Shown piece by piece: positions 23,147-37,100 of a stretch of DNA of 64,000 bases. The notes beneath the pieces were generated by a model. The model saw only the letters and a program-made list of their open reading frames with translations, made no database searches and had not been told where the DNA came from. Every line of letters starts with the position of its first letter. The stretch's first letter is position 1. This stretch comes from Macrostomum hystrix (lineage: Eukaryota; Platyhelminthes; Macrostomidae), in NCBI GenBank assembly GCA_950097015.1, contig CATNEN010000001.1, positions 23,564,501 through 23,628,500 of the forward strand, in the 5' to 3' direction. The translations under genes and the position numbers were made by a program.

Positions 23147-24111
23147 AAGACCGATAAAATGACAATAGACTAGAACTAATTACCTTCTTTATGATATATT
23201 TTAATTAATGGCTTTAAGTAATAGATATTCCTCGGTGCTACTCATCAGTAGGAAAGAAAGATTATGCATTAAATTACGTAAATAATCGTTATAACTTTAA
23301 ATTCCTCAAGTCTGAACAGAATACATAGCAGAAGTGTTGCAATAGTCAGGGCTCTAATACGAAAAGTGCGAGCGTACTTTTAAGTGCGAGCTTAGCCATG
23401 GCATCAAGGAGATTGGGATTCGTTCAGAGGCAGCAATGATCAGCAGAGTGGAAGAGGACATGGGAAGTGATTGATGATCCCAGAACGATTGTTTGTGTGC
23501 CTCTATCGCCATTTTCCTCTCTCCCGATTTGCCAGACTCTGACTGAAATGTCCAACAAGTTTGTGTCCTTCGCTTTCCATCGCTCTCTTTCTCTCGTTCC
23601 ATTTCAGCAGGGAAGTAGAGGAGGGCAGAAGACGCGTTCAAAGAAATTCCAGCCCTCCCAGTCGCCGCTTTGGTCCTCAATCTTTAGTATCCTCCATTCT
23701 CAGTACTTGGGCTTTAATCAATCAAGCGAAGCAGCTTCACTGCGGAGCTCTGCAGCCTCACTCTCTGTTTCTGAGCTGCTTCTTCTGCCTCTGAGCAGTT
23801 TCTGCAGGCAGGGGGGGCATTAGCACTTCAAGTATTACCGTTGCCTGCAGGCGTTGAGGCGGATTTGAGCAGAAAACTCAGCGCCTTTGATACTGTTGAT
23901 ATCGACTCGAAGATTGGGATAAGTTTGATTCTCCTTGCAGCTACAGGTTTAAATGCTTGAGAAAACTTCTAAAGCATTCCTTCTTGAATAACCGATATAT
24001 TGTGGTCTCTACAATGGTGTACTTTATATTAAAGTACACCACGAAACACAGGCAAAACTTTCTGAATTTCACACCTGATGATTTTTTATTAGGCTTGTGC
24101 TGCGATGGTAC
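23147..24111. other. 3' flank of the plus-strand cGLR gene; no further gene recognised
   Basis: A weak ATTAAA at 23268-23273 may serve polyadenylation. The remainder has short open frames only, with CT-rich patches at 23510-23620. A 27-nt hairpin lies at 24015-24041. Confidence 0.4.
24015..24041. other. Perfect 12-bp-stem hairpin
   Basis: 'tggtgtacttta' and its exact reverse complement 'taaagtacacca' are separated by 'tat'. No gene or terminator context is evident. Confidence 0.8.
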
Positions 24112-24403
24112 GAATCCTAGTGCGGTCTCTGCTACGATTCTTTGGTTTGGTTTCCTATCATTCTCCTGAAGCCGCAAGTGGATTGAATCCTAGTGCGGTC
24201 TCTGCTACGATTCTTTGGTTTGGTTTCCTATCATTCTCCTGAAGCCGCAAGTGGATTGAATCCTAGTGCGGTCTCTGCTAAGATTCTTTGGTTTGGTTTC
24301 CTATCATTCTCCTGAAGCCGCAAGTGGATTGAATCCTAGTGCGGTCTCTGCTACGATTCTTTGGTTTGGTTTCCTATCATTCTCCTGAAGCCGCAAGTGG
24401 ATC
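24112..24403. repeat. 73-bp tandem repeat, four copies
   Basis: The unit begins 'gaatcctagtgcggtctctg' and ends with 'cctgaagccgcaagtggatt'. Copies start at 24112, 24185, 24258 and 24331 and are nearly identical (one a/c change in copy 3). Confidence 0.93.
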
Positions 24404-24759
24404 GAAGAAACTGAGCAAAGTTTTTTCTCAAACTTTTTTCTGTTGCTCAGTTTTTTTCTGATTGAGCTGTGAGACGTGTTTTGAGTTCACGCGCCAGCAG
24501 CAGCTGCTGCTGCTGCTACTGTTGCTGTCACCACAGCTGCTGCTCAGTAGAAGCTCATTTTTCGGTTGAATGAGTGTTTAGTGGGAACTAAATCATAAGC
24601 GAGAATGAATTCAAGCTACTGCTTGCTTTCTAAACGTTTTTACTGCAAAAAGCTCTTGCATACGATCATCGCTCATCGTGTCAAGAAACGAAGTCGCGAA
24701 AGGGATCGAATGGCATTACCAACGATGTGAAATTTCGATCTCGTGAAGCGCCAACCACC

Positions 24760-25095
24760 CTAATTATTTTGGCAAAAGCATTTGCTGTAGCGGTTTCACG
24801 GGCTCGTCTCTCACAGCAAGGTCCCTGAGCTCGATTCCGCAGCGAGGCCACATTCATTTGGGCTGCAGCCGCGGAGTGAAGGCTTGTGGGCTTGTCGTGC
24901 AATTTGCGTCCATAAGGACCAAGCACCAAGGCACAGTGGAAGTGTACACACTGCCTGACGATGAAAAACTCTGGGTAAATGTACACACCTGTTTGAATGT
25001 GTACCTGTGTAACGTATCCGTGTGAGCATGTGTACTCAGGGATCAGAGGATAGTGCAGAATGGCCTCCTTTTTGGCTGCGGTTCTGTACTGTCAG
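24760..25095 (+). mobile_element. tRNA-derived SINE, family A
   Basis: The head 'tttgctgtagcggtttcacggg' and B-box-like 'gagctcgattccgc' are followed by the family A body ('gccgcggagtgaaggcttgtggg', 'cactgcctgacgatgaaaa'). This copy is in plus orientation, opposite to most others in the window. Confidence 0.78.
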
Positions 25096-27034
25096 ATTAG
25101 ATAAAGACTATACTGTCAGATTAGATACAGATACAGATGTTGGACATTGTGATTACTATGCATTTATTTAAAGGCTTGGAATAGACGAAAGATTTGAAAG
25201 CGATAATGCTTTTCCAAAGCTGAAGGAAGATGTTTACACAGGGTGAGCAAATATGCCGAATTGGCACAGAGGAGAATATTGTTAGCTGGCTGGCAGCAAT
25301 GCCCACCTGATTGGCGATTGGTCAGGAACGAAAATGGGCTGCATGTGTTCAATAGGGGAGAGAAAGGGAAGAGAGCGAGGGGAAATATCCGAGGATAAAA
25401 AAAGTGAAGCCGGAGTCGCCACGCCTTCCATCTGTCAGTTTGGGTCTGGCGGCAGCGTTCTGCTGGAGATTCCGGGACATTATTCAAGAATGCCAGTCTA
25501 GCCGCGCTCAACCTGCTGCGGAGGAGCAGACACGAGGAAGACAAGCAGCTTGAAGAGGAAGAATTTCATTCTGCCGCTTTTCCCTTGGTGTTTCCTTGCC
25601 GCCTTACAAGACAATTTCCGCAGTGAGCTGGAACCAGTCGCAGCTCAAGGGAGCAAATTTAAAAAGTGCAATAGAATCCAAGAAGAGGACGGCAGAACTC
25701 AGAGTGAAGGCCCGAACAAGTGAGCACCGACAGAAAATCTTCGAGGACTCGATCAGAGCAGCTCTGAGGTCCTTGCCGGGCCACTTTTAACTCGGTGAGT
25801 GGCTCTTTGAATGCCGGGGCCTCTGGCGGCTGACAGACTAAAAAGACTTGGCAAATTTTACTTAACACTAACATGATTAAAGGTCTATGCAGGTGAAGCT
25901 TTCCTGGAAAGTCTGCACTCGAGCTTTGTACTAATATATATTCGATTAACCCCGTCCACTCATAAAAATCTGATATTTCAATCAAATTAATGAGTAGTTT
26001 GAAGGGGCTGAGCGGTGCCGTCTGTCGAACCAATGTGCAATTGGTTCATTTTTACGCCCATGAGGGCCAACCTCCAAGGCACAGTGACAGCGATTGAACT
26101 GGTTTACTATCAATAGTTAATTGCTTAAAGCAATGAATAGTTAAAATCTTCTACTAACTCAGCAATTAGATGCAAATAGTGTTTTTCTGTCTGCAACAGC
26201 AGCAGCAGCGGCATCGTCAGCATTCCTCAAAGAATGCAGCAGTTTTTCTCAGTCACCCAACCCTCGGGGCAACTGCGGCAAAAGTCAAGGTCGGAGAGTG
26301 GCCCACTAATTTAATCTTCCCAGGGCACGTCTCCGCAAGTCTCAGGACGAAATTCCCGTTGGTAAGTGGGTCCGAAAGTGTGCCAGAGGTCCCATCCTAT
26401 TCTCTCCGCGCCCTGAAAACCTCATCGCAGATCCCACAGACTGGCAGCTGTGGGGAAAAGTTCAAGCACCGAGCCGGTTCTTTCCGAATTCTGTCTGTCT
26501 GTCTTGGCCAGTTTCCCAGCTCGGATGGGGGAGCAGTGCACGCCTGGCTGGGCTGGGGCAAGTTTTCCCATGAAGCCAAGGAGCTTGTCCGCGGGAAAAA
26601 ATGAGGGGATAAATATAAGGACTGGCGCAGTTTGTAGCACTGCACAGGGTGCGCGGGGGATCGGAACAGTCGCTGGGGAGGGCCGCGCCGCCGACTTATG
26701 CTTTTTTCATTCGCAATGTCCCCTGAGATGCATGAGCTACGGTCTCTGGGTTATCAGTGAGTGACTTCGCCGTGGGAAGCGACGACTCTGACTGGCGTGG
26801 GGAAATCTGATACCCGACGTGTCTCCACACGCCAAGCGGTGGGATTCACAGCTGTAGGAAGACAGAGAGAGAGAGGATCCCATGTGGAGTACGAGCTTGA
26901 GAAGGCCGAGGTGGACATGTCAGACTTGTTTGCCCAGACCTTTCCATGTCATTATTTCGCAAAAGTGGAAAAACTTCAACTGCTCCGACAATTGTGGCCA
27001 TTGTATTTAGGGGCTAAATTGGATGTACAAAGAC
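25096..27034. other. No gene recognised; low-complexity patches
   Basis: An open frame near 25596-25790 is Lys/Arg-rich but shows no family and has no convincing splice partners. A CAG-rich patch lies at 26196-26215. A 65-bp fragment of the family A SINE ('gagggccaacctccaaggcacagtg') is at about 26038-26095. Confidence 0.4.
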
Positions 27035-27325
27035 TTAGTTGGTCTGAGCTTGTAGCCTAGGGGCTCAAGCTTCGGACGTCTGTCTGACAGGTCGGGAGTT
27101 CGAATATCTCCCCAAAGGGAAGTAGTTTTTATCCAAGAGAAAGATTCTTTAAATTTCTTAAAGCTTCAGTTAACTTAGCATCAGCGAGGGGGTTCCGATC
27201 CCCAGTCCATAGACTGTACAACTGTACACAACCTTTGGAAGCAATACGGAATAGCTGCTGCTGTGCCAATGACTGTACACCTGGCCCAACTGGGCTATGA
27301 GTACTTTGTAACTAAATACTTCATC
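27035..27325 (+). mobile_element. tRNA-derived SINE, family B
   Basis: The head 'gcttgtagcctaggggctcaagc' and B box 'gggagttcgaata' are followed by the family B body with 'ccccagtccatagactg'. It matches the 9126-9412 copy in order and spacing. Confidence 0.68.
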
Positions 27326-27945
27326 TATGAATCAGTATAACTTAAATTAATTTGACAACAAGCAGCATGCACGTGTTGTGGCATCAGAGGTGTGCCATTT
27401 GCACAGCTGAATCGGGGCGTTAATCTATTTCGAACTGAGAAATTTCAGCCAGTTGCAGTCCAGTGCTGTAGGGCATCCGCATCTTCCAGTGGTGAGCAGA
27501 ACTGTGCGGCCTGTCCCAACTGCTTACTGCTTTTTCTGAGTTCTCGGGCCATGTTCTCAGCTAGGTGTCCACCCCAGCCCCAATCCCTGAGCAGCCTCCA
27601 TTTAATTATCTACTGTGTCACCAGCCGCTGAGCAGCTGTCTCTGCCCGCACTGCTAGCCGGCTGGGAGAGTGAGAGAGAGTGCTCGCAGGACATGCAGAG
27701 AATAATGTGGGCCCGCTGCCCCTAGGCCTAGGCCGCCATGATGACGGATCGCGACTGTTTTAGTCAATAAATTTGGGAATGCTTCTCATGAAGCCCGGAA
27801 TTGAGCAAGGAAATGAGACAGCTGCGAGGCGGACTGAGGGGCTGCTCTGCACCGCCCGATAATTGAGATTGATATCAAATTTCGCGAAATAAATTGACGC
27901 TCAAATGACGAAAATATTGATGATCGTCATGCGATAGTACGCGAT

Positions 27946-30640
27946 GGCAGAGAGACACCCACACAGAACAGAGACACCCACACAGAACAGAGACACCCAC
28001 ACAGAACAGAGACACCCACACAGAACAGAGACACCCACACAGAACAGAGACACCCACACAGAACAGAGACACCCACACAGAACAGAGACACCCACACAGA
28101 ACAGAGACACCCACACAGAACAGAGAGACACCCACACAGAACAGAGACACCCACACAGAACAGAGACACCCACACAGAACAGAGAGACACCCACACAGAA
28201 CAGAGAGACACCCACACAGAACAGAGACACCCACACAGAACAGAGACACCCACACAGAACAGAGAGACACCCACACAGAACAGAGAGACACCCACACAGA
28301 ACAGAGAGACACCCACACAGAACAGAGAGACACCCACACAGAACAGAGAGACACCCACACAGAACAGAGAGACACCCACACAGAACAGAGACACCCACAC
28401 AGAACAGAGACACCCACACAGAACAGAGACACCCACACAGAACAGAGACACCCACACAGAACAGAGAGACACCCACACAGAACAGAGACACCCACACAGA
28501 ACAGAGACACCCACACAGAACAGAGACACCCACACAGAACAGAGACACCCACACAGAACAGAGACACCCACACAGAACAGAGACACCCACACAGAACAGA
28601 GACACCCACACAGAACAGAGACACCCACACAGAACAGAGACACCCACACAGAACAGAGACACCCACACAGAACAGAGACACCCACACAGAACAGAGAGAC
28701 ACCCACACAGAACAGAGACACCCACACAGAACAGAGACACCCACACAGAACAGAAACACCCACACAGAACAGAGACACCCACACAGAACAGAGACACCCA
28801 CACAGAACAGAGACACCCACACAGAACAGAGACACCCACACAGAACAGAGACACCCACACAGAACAGAGACACCCACACAGAACAGAGAGACACCCACAC
28901 AGAACAGAGACACCCACACAGAACAGAGACACCCACACAGAACAGAGACACCCACACAGAACAGAGACACCCACACAGAACAGAGAGACACCCACACAGA
29001 ACAGAGACACCCACACAGAACAGAGACACCCACACAGAACAGAGAGACACCCACACAGAACAGAGACACCCACACAGAACAGAGACACCCACACAGAACA
29101 GAGACACCCACACAGAACAGAGACACCCACACAGAACAGAGAGACACCCACACAGAACAGAGACACCCACACAGAACAGAGAGACACCCACACAGAACAG
29201 AGACACCCACACAGAACAGAGACACCCACACAGAACAGAGACACCCACACAGAACAGAGACACCCACACAGAACAGAGAGACACCCACACAGAACAGAGA
29301 CACCCACACAGAACAGAGAGACACCCACACAGAACAGAGACACCCACACAGAACAGAGACACCCACACAGAACAGAGACACCCACACAGAACAGAGACAC
29401 CCACACAGAACAGAGACACCCACACAGAACAGAGACACCCACACAGAACAGAGACACCCACACAGAACAGAGACACCCACACAGAACAGAGACACCCACA
29501 CAGAACAGAGACACCCACACAGAACAGAGACACCCACACAGAACAGAGACACCCACACAGAACAGAGACACCCACACAGAACAGAGACACCCACACAGAA
29601 CAGAGACACCCACACAGAACAGAGAGACACCCACACAGAACAGAGACACCCACACAGAACAGAGACACCCACACAGAACAGAGACACCCAAACAGAACAG
29701 AGACACCCACACAGAACAGAGAGACACCCACACAGAACAGAGACACCCACACAGAACAGAGAGACACCCACACAGAACAGAGACACCCACACAGAACAGA
29801 GACACCCACACAGAACAGAGACACCCACACAGAACAGAGACACCCACACAGAACAGAGAGACACCCACACAGAACAGAGACACCCACACAGAACAGAGAC
29901 ACCCACACAGAACAGAGACACCCACACAGAACAGAGACACCCACACAGAACAGAGAGACACCCACACAGAACAGAGACACCCACACAGAACAGAGAGACA
30001 CCCACACAGAACAGAGACACCCACACAGAACAGAGACACCCACACAGAACAGAGACACCCACACAGAACAGAGACACCCACACAGAACAGAGACACCCAC
30101 ACAGAACAGAGAGACACCCACACAGAACAGAGACAACCCACACAGAACAGAGACACCCACACAGAACAGAGACACCCCACAGACAGACACCCACACAGAA
30201 CAGAGACACCCACACAGAACAGAGACACCCACACAGAACAGAGACACCCACACAGAACAGAGACACCCACACAGAACAGAGACACCCACACAGAACAGAG
30301 ACACCCACACAGAACAGAGACACCCACACAGAATAGAGACACCCACACAGAACAGAGACACCCACACAGAACAGAGACACCCACACAGAACAGAGACACC
30401 CACACAGAACAGAGACACCCACACAGAACAGAGACACCCACACAGAACAGAGACACCCACACAGAACAGAGACACCCACACAGAACAGAGACACCCACAC
30501 AGAACAGAGACACCCACACAGAACAGAGAGACACCCACATAGAACAGAGACACCCACACAGAACAGAGAGACACCCACACAGAACAGAGAGACACCCACA
30601 CAGAACAGAGAGACACCCACACAGAACAGAGACACCCAGG
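27946..30640. repeat. Large 19-bp satellite array (~140 copies)
   Basis: The unit is 'cacccacacagaacagaga'. A 21-bp variant with an extra 'ga' is interspersed, about one in four units, in irregular order. Copies are nearly identical over 2.7 kb, with single irregularities near 28755, 29690 and 30130-30190. Long open frames in several reading frames are an artefact of the unit lacking stops. Confidence 0.97.
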
Positions 30641-31015
30641 CATTGACAGAAAGACACCCAGACAGAACAGAAAGACACCCACACAGAACAGAAAGACACC
30701 CACACAGAACAGAAAGACACCCATACGGAACAGGAAGACACCCATACAGAACAGGAAGACACCCATGCAGAACAGAAAGACCAGGCATTGACAGAAAGAC
30801 ACCCAGGCATTGACAGAAAGACACCCAGGCATTGACAGAAAGACACCCAGGCATTGACAGAAAGACACCCAGGCATTGACAGAAAGACACCCAGACAGAA
30901 CAGAAAGACACCCAGAAACGGCTGAAAGACACCCAGAAACGGCTGAAAGACACCCAGAACAGGCAGACAGACACCCAGAACAGGCAGACAGACACACAGA
31001 ACAGGGAGCCACTGA
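30641..31015. repeat. Diverged edge of the 19-bp satellite
   Basis: Variant units such as 'gacagaaagacacccaggcatt' and 'cggctgaaagacacccagaaa' decay away from the homogeneous array. They end about 130 bp before the start codon of the anion-channel gene. Confidence 0.9.
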
Positions 31016-31147
31016 GTACGCAGACAGATACAAAAGATCTACAAAGCTTCTATTAAATGTTGCATCTCAATAATTGATTCCAGCAAGAAGTTGAATCGCA
31101 GCTATCGTGGAGGACAAATCAAGCGATCATTAATTCAGCCCGTTTTC

Positions 31148-34100
31148 ATGGCACAAGCGGGGACATTGCTAGTAACTTCTGTCCTGGCTCTGCTCTCACA
31201 ATTGTACCCAGGCGGAGCGGATCAAGCGTAAGTGGATCCGCAGATGCCCATGTGCTGTGGCAATGTCTGAAATCTAATTTATGCTCTATGAAAGCATATT
31301 GTATCTGCATGCAACGGTTAGTACAGGACTGGTTTTCTTAAAACAATGGTGGCTATAAACAGTTTTCCTCTTGTACCCACGTTTTATATCGCTTTTAATC
31401 CCACTTTCCTTGAAATATTCCAACAGATTTCTTCTCTTTAAAGTTGCATGCACAATTCCAGGCCAAAAGTCAAGAATATTAGAATGCTTTCAAACTTCAA
31501 CTGCTGTATCCGCTGCTTGCCAATACCCTTCTCATCGCATCCTTACTTTGTAGCCCACTGGAAGACAACACACACAACCACACGGATCACTTTGGTGCCG
31601 CTATTGAACAGTCAATGCGGATGTAAGACTTTCTTGGAGGGAGCAAAATTTATGCTTTCAGTTTCGGCGCAACATTAACATAGGCAGATAAATAGTTCGT
31701 TTACTCTGTTCCTGTGTTACAAACTAGCTTCTGTTTTCATTGCCAGAAGTTGTGTTGTATTTACTACTTTTTAATAATGCGTCTCTAACAGTGACATTCA
31801 TAGTGGCTTGGCTCTTAGCATGAAAACATCAGTGTTTGCATAACATTTTTACTAATTAACTTCTAGAGCGTTGTGCTGAAGATTCGTTAGAACAGCTTAT
31901 ACAAAAATATATTCTCACCACGCCCTGTCACTGAACCAGCAGCCAATAATAATGGAACAACATATTTTTGTGTTGCTGTTTTAGCTGCCTCAACATCAAC
32001 CTCACGCCCCCTATGGCTGACCAATAAAAAGCTTTCATCCGAGACATCAGCCTCACGCCACCTATGGCTGACCAATAAAAAGCTTTCATCTGAGACATCA
32101 GCCTCACGCCCTGCATGACTCACAAATGAATAGTCTTTTATCTGCCATATCACAACCATGTGTCTTGCAAGGCTGACCAATTAAAAAACTCCGTAAAAAC
32201 TACATGTGAAATCATTTTACGTTTTGACCTCTGAACTTGTTTCAAACTTATCCATCATATGCATTTTACCTAAAACTTCTTCATAATTATTAAAACTTAG
32301 TTATTTATTTTGAATGGTTAGACTAGCTCGATAACGTCTACATTTTTGTCTTAATAGTTTGCTTTGACGTTACACATTGTGTACACTTACTCGAAAAGAC
32401 TTTTAGTAATGTGACAATTCTCGATAAAAATCTCATGATTCACGAGTACTGCTTATAAGAGCTCAGTCTCAAGTCTGGAGCAGTTTGCATTTGCACGGCC
32501 CGTTTCGCCTCATCAGGAAGAACATCATCGACCGGCTATTGCAGAACTACACTCGTCAGAACAGTCCTCATGGCGGTGAGTTCTCTGACTGACGATTTTT
32601 TATGAGGGCTTGTAGAATTTTCAGATGATATTGTCGATATGGTATCTTATTATTAGATTCCTACATGTAGTATAATTTCAGTTAAGACCCTGTGTTTCTG
32701 CGACCAACTCAAAAGCCACCAACCCGGAGCTTTCATGAGTATCAGTTAGACATTCTCTACGCAATGGGCAGGAAATCTTTAAGCTAGCGACAGTAGGCAG
32801 ATCAAGGAGCTGGATAATCAGCCTTTTTATTACCACGGATCCTTAGGTGGGTTGTAAAATTGCAGCAGAGCCTAATGAAGATCGGTAGAGCGAGAAATGT
32901 ACATAGCATTTTTGGAGTCGATAATTCAAAATGATCTTGCTTTACTCGCGAGTTGTAAAAACTTGAGCACTAGCCTAGGTACAATAACTCAACCCTGTCT
33001 ACCGTTTCAGACAAGCCAACGACTGTTCACCTGGGCATCTACATCAACAGCTTCTATTCTATTAGTGAACAGACAATGGTAGGCTCACGAGTTTGCTCAC
33101 GAGTAGAATCTGTTATAGTGCGAGAAACTGACGCGCATTCGTTCAATCTGTTTTTAGGACTACTCAGTCAACATCTACTTGAGGCAGCAGTGGTATGACC
33201 CCAGACTGCGGTTTAACAAGAGCGAAGTCTCAGACAATAAGGACTGCGTCAAACTGGAGGACAAGATCTGGGAGAAGCTGTGGGTGCCGGATGTGTTCTT
33301 CAGGTAAGCCTCTATGGTGGAGGTGAGTGGCTGTGGATGCCGGATGTGTTCTTCAGGTAAGCCTCTATGGTGGAGGTGAGTGGCTGTGGGGGCCGGATGT
33401 GTTCTTCAGGTAAGCCTCTATGGTGGAGGTGAGTGGCTGTGGGGGCCGGATGTGTTCTTCAGGTAAGCCTCTATGGTGGAGGTGAGTGGCTGTGGGTGCC
33501 GGATGTGTTCTTCAGGCAAGCCTCTAAGGTGGAGGTGAGTGGCTGTGGTTGCCGGATGTGTTCTTCAGGCAAGCCTCTATGGTGGAGGTGAGTGGCTGTG
33601 GGTGCCGGATGTGTTCTTCAGGTAAGCCTCTATGGTGGAGGTGAGTGGCGGTGGGGGCCGGATGTGTTCTTCAGGTAAGCCTCTATGGTGGAGGTGAGTG
33701 GCTGTGGGTGCCGGATGTGTTCTTCAGGTAAGCCTCTATGGTGGAGGTGAGTGGCTGTGGGTGCCGGATGTGTTCTTCAGGTAAGCCTCTATGGTGGAGG
33801 TGAGTGGCTGTGGATGCCGGATGTGTTCTTCAGGTAAGCCTCTATGGTGGAGGTGAGTGGCTGTGGATGCCGGATGTGTTCTTCAGGTAAGCCTCTATGT
33901 TGGAGGTGAGTGGCTGTGGATGCCGGATGTGTTCTTCAGGTAAGCCTCTATGTTGGAGGTGAGTGGCTGTGGATGCCGGATGTGTTCTTCAGGTAAGCCT
34001 CTATGATGGAGGTGAGTGGCTGTGGGGGCCGGATGTGTTCTTCAGGCAAGCCTCTATGGTGGAGGTGAGTGGCTGTGGGTGCCGGATGTGTTCTTCAGGT

Positions 34101-37100
34101 AAGCCTCTATGGTGGAGGTGAGTGGCTGTGGATGCCGGATGTGTTCTTCAGGTAAGCCTCTATGTTGGAGGTGAGTGGCTGTGGATGCCGGATGTGTTCT
34201 TCAGGTAAGCCTCTATGTTGGAGGTGAGTGGCTGTGGATGCCGGATGTGTTCTTCAGGTAAGCCTCTATGTTGGAGGTGAGTGGCTGTGGATGCCGGATG
34301 TGTTCTTCAGATAAGCCTCTATGGTGGAGGTGAGTGGCTGTGGGTGCCGGATGTGTTCTTCAGGTAAGCCTCTATGGTGGAGGTGAGTGGCTGTGGGGGC
34401 CGGATGTGTTTACTCGGTAAGCTTCCATGAGAACGCTTGGAGCCCTGTTATGCAATTTAAGGCAATGGTGGTCAACCTCCAAAGCACAATGAGAGTGTAG
34501 AAACCTGTGCCAGTTCGTGCCTGCATCCAGTATTTGCCTTAATTAATAAGAATATATATACTTGACGATGTGTGCCACTTTATATTTCATTAAAACCACA
34601 TTGCTCACACGATAGCTAGGCATGTTAGTCAGAGATCAGAGACGTTGGGGTCGATATGGGATATTTGCCCCTGACGTCGACTCGTTTGATCAGCCGTCAT
34701 GCGACCCAGACAGACCATTTTAGGCCACATGCGCTTTCAGTTAAACATTCTTTATTTGCAGGCTACTCAAGAGCTCTCAGATACAATGTTTAATCAGTTT
34801 CACTGGCTAGAAAAACTGCAGACCTCACATTCTGCCACTACTTACCTCCAGGGGATTCTCGAGGCGCATTTGACTCTCCCATGAGGAATTGAAGTAGATA
34901 ATAATCTTCCGGATGGATTAAACTTCCGCATCCATCACTGCTCATTGGCTTTCCCGCTAATCTTTCACCCAACGGGCTGACAGGAACGAGAAGAAGGCCG
35001 ACTTCCATCACGTGACCATTCCGAACCGCTTCATCAACCTGTACCCGGACGGAAAGCTGTGGTACGTCATGAAGTAAGTGGAACTTCAGCAAAGCTACAA
35101 AATTGAATAGATTTCTAGTCTTCAGTCACGGCACAATGTCCCTGTGCTGGAATCCACGGCTCATAGAAGGCTTGGGGGGATGATCGTGCAATTCACGCCA
35201 TTGAAAGCCAACCTTGAAGGCATAGAGAACAATGGAAAGATCAGGTCAGATGTACACACCTGAGTGCGTGTGTGCTCTTGATTGGACATAATTGCCTCCT
35301 CGCAGGTCCACTATCCCCGATTGATGAGCCAAAGCCCACTACTCTCTAGCAGTCTTTTATTATGATAATTTGTCTCGGGACACAATTTTCCCGGAAATGT
35401 TATCTTGCAGAATCTCGGCCACATTGTCCTGCATGATGCAGCTGCAGAAGTATCCGCTAGACACACAGATCTGCCCTATGATGCTGGAGAGCTGTGAGTT
35501 GCCATAGTTCTCTGAGCTTGGTTTGGGTCTATTTTTAGAACCGATTCTTCCTTTTGACAACTTGAGTATTTCCGAAATAGACAACAATTTGAATAGACTT
35601 CCTGACATGACTCTGAAGCAGGATTGCTTGAATGAGCAGGAATGAAATCTAGAATCGCACCAGAGGCCGTTGCTAGAATCGCAGCAGGACTAAAAGCTAG
35701 AATCGCAGCAGGACTAATAGCTAGAATCGCAGCAGGACTAATAGCTAGAATCGCAGCAGATCTGAAAGCTAGAATCGCAGCAGGACTGAAAGCTAGAATC
35801 GCAGCAGGACTAAAAGCTAGAATCGCAGCAGGACTAATAGCTAGAATCGCAGCAGGACTAAAAGCTAGAATCGCAGCAGGACTGAAAGCTAGAATCGCAG
35901 CAGGACTAAAAGCTAGAATCGCAGCAGGACTGAAAGCTAGAATCGCAGCAGGACTAAAAGCTAGAATCGCAGCAGGACTGAAAGCTAGAATCGCAGCAGG
36001 ACTGAAAGCTAGAATCGCAGCAGGACTAATAGCTAGAATCGCAGCAGATCTGAAAGCTAGAATCGCAGCAGGACTGAAAGCTAGAATCGCAGCAGGACTA
36101 AAAGCTAGAATCGCAGCAGAGGCCGTTGCTAGAATCGCAGCAGGACTGAAAGCTAGAATCGCAGCAGGACTGAAAGCTAGAATCGCAGCAGGACTAAAAG
36201 CTAGAATCGCAGCAGGAATGAAAGCTAGAATCGCAGCAGGAATGAAAGCTAGAATCGCAGCAGGACTAAAAGCTAGAATCGCAGCAGGACTGAAAGCTAG
36301 AATCGCAGCAGGAATGAAAGCTAGAATCGCAGCAGGAATGAAAGCTAGAATCGCAGCCGGTATAAAAGCTAGAATCGCACCAGAGGCCGTTGATAAAATC
36401 GCAGCAGGACTAAAAGCTAGAATCGCAGCAGGACTAAAAGCTAGAATCGCAGCAGGTCTGAAAGCTAGAATCGCAGCAGGACCGAAAGCTAGAATCGAAG
36501 CAGGTATAAAAGCTAGAACCGCAGCAGGACTGAAAGCTAGAATCGCAGCAGGACTGAAAGCTAGAATCGCAGCAGGAATGAAAGCTAGAATCGGAGCAGG
36601 ACTAAAAGCTAGAATCGCAGCAGGAATGAAAGCTAGAATCGCAGCAGGTATGAAAGCTAGAATCGCAGCAGGTATGAAAGCTAGAATCGCAGCAGGAATG
36701 AAAGCTAGAATCGCACCAGAGGCCGTTGCTAGAATCGCAGCAGGACTAAAAGCTAGAATCGCAGCAGGACTGAAAGCTAGAATCGCAGCAAGACTAAAAG
36801 CTAGAATCGCAGCAGGTATGAAAGCTAGAATCGCAGCAGGAATGAAAGCTAGAATCGCAGCAGGACTGAAAGCTAGAATCGCAGCAGGAATGAAAGCTAG
36901 AATCGCAGCAGGAATGAAAGCTAGAATCGCAGCAGGACTGAAAGCTAGAATCGCAGCAGGAATGAAAGCTAGAATCGCAGCAGGAATGAAAGCTAGAATC
37001 GCAGCAGGAATGAAAGCTAGAATCGCAGCAGGAATGAAAGCTAGAATCGCAGCAGGAATGAAAGCTAGAATCGCAGCAGGACTGAAAGCTAGAATCGCAG

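Noticed and set aside
25596-25790. Lys/Arg-rich 64-codon frame
   Set aside because: No conserved motif and no convincing neighbouring exon; left as unassigned sequence.
27875-31033. Open frames of ~900-1050 residues on both strands over the 19-bp satellite
   Set aside because: Several frames on both strands are open at once because the 19-bp unit lacks stops; composition is a pure cyclic repeat with no start context or splice structure.
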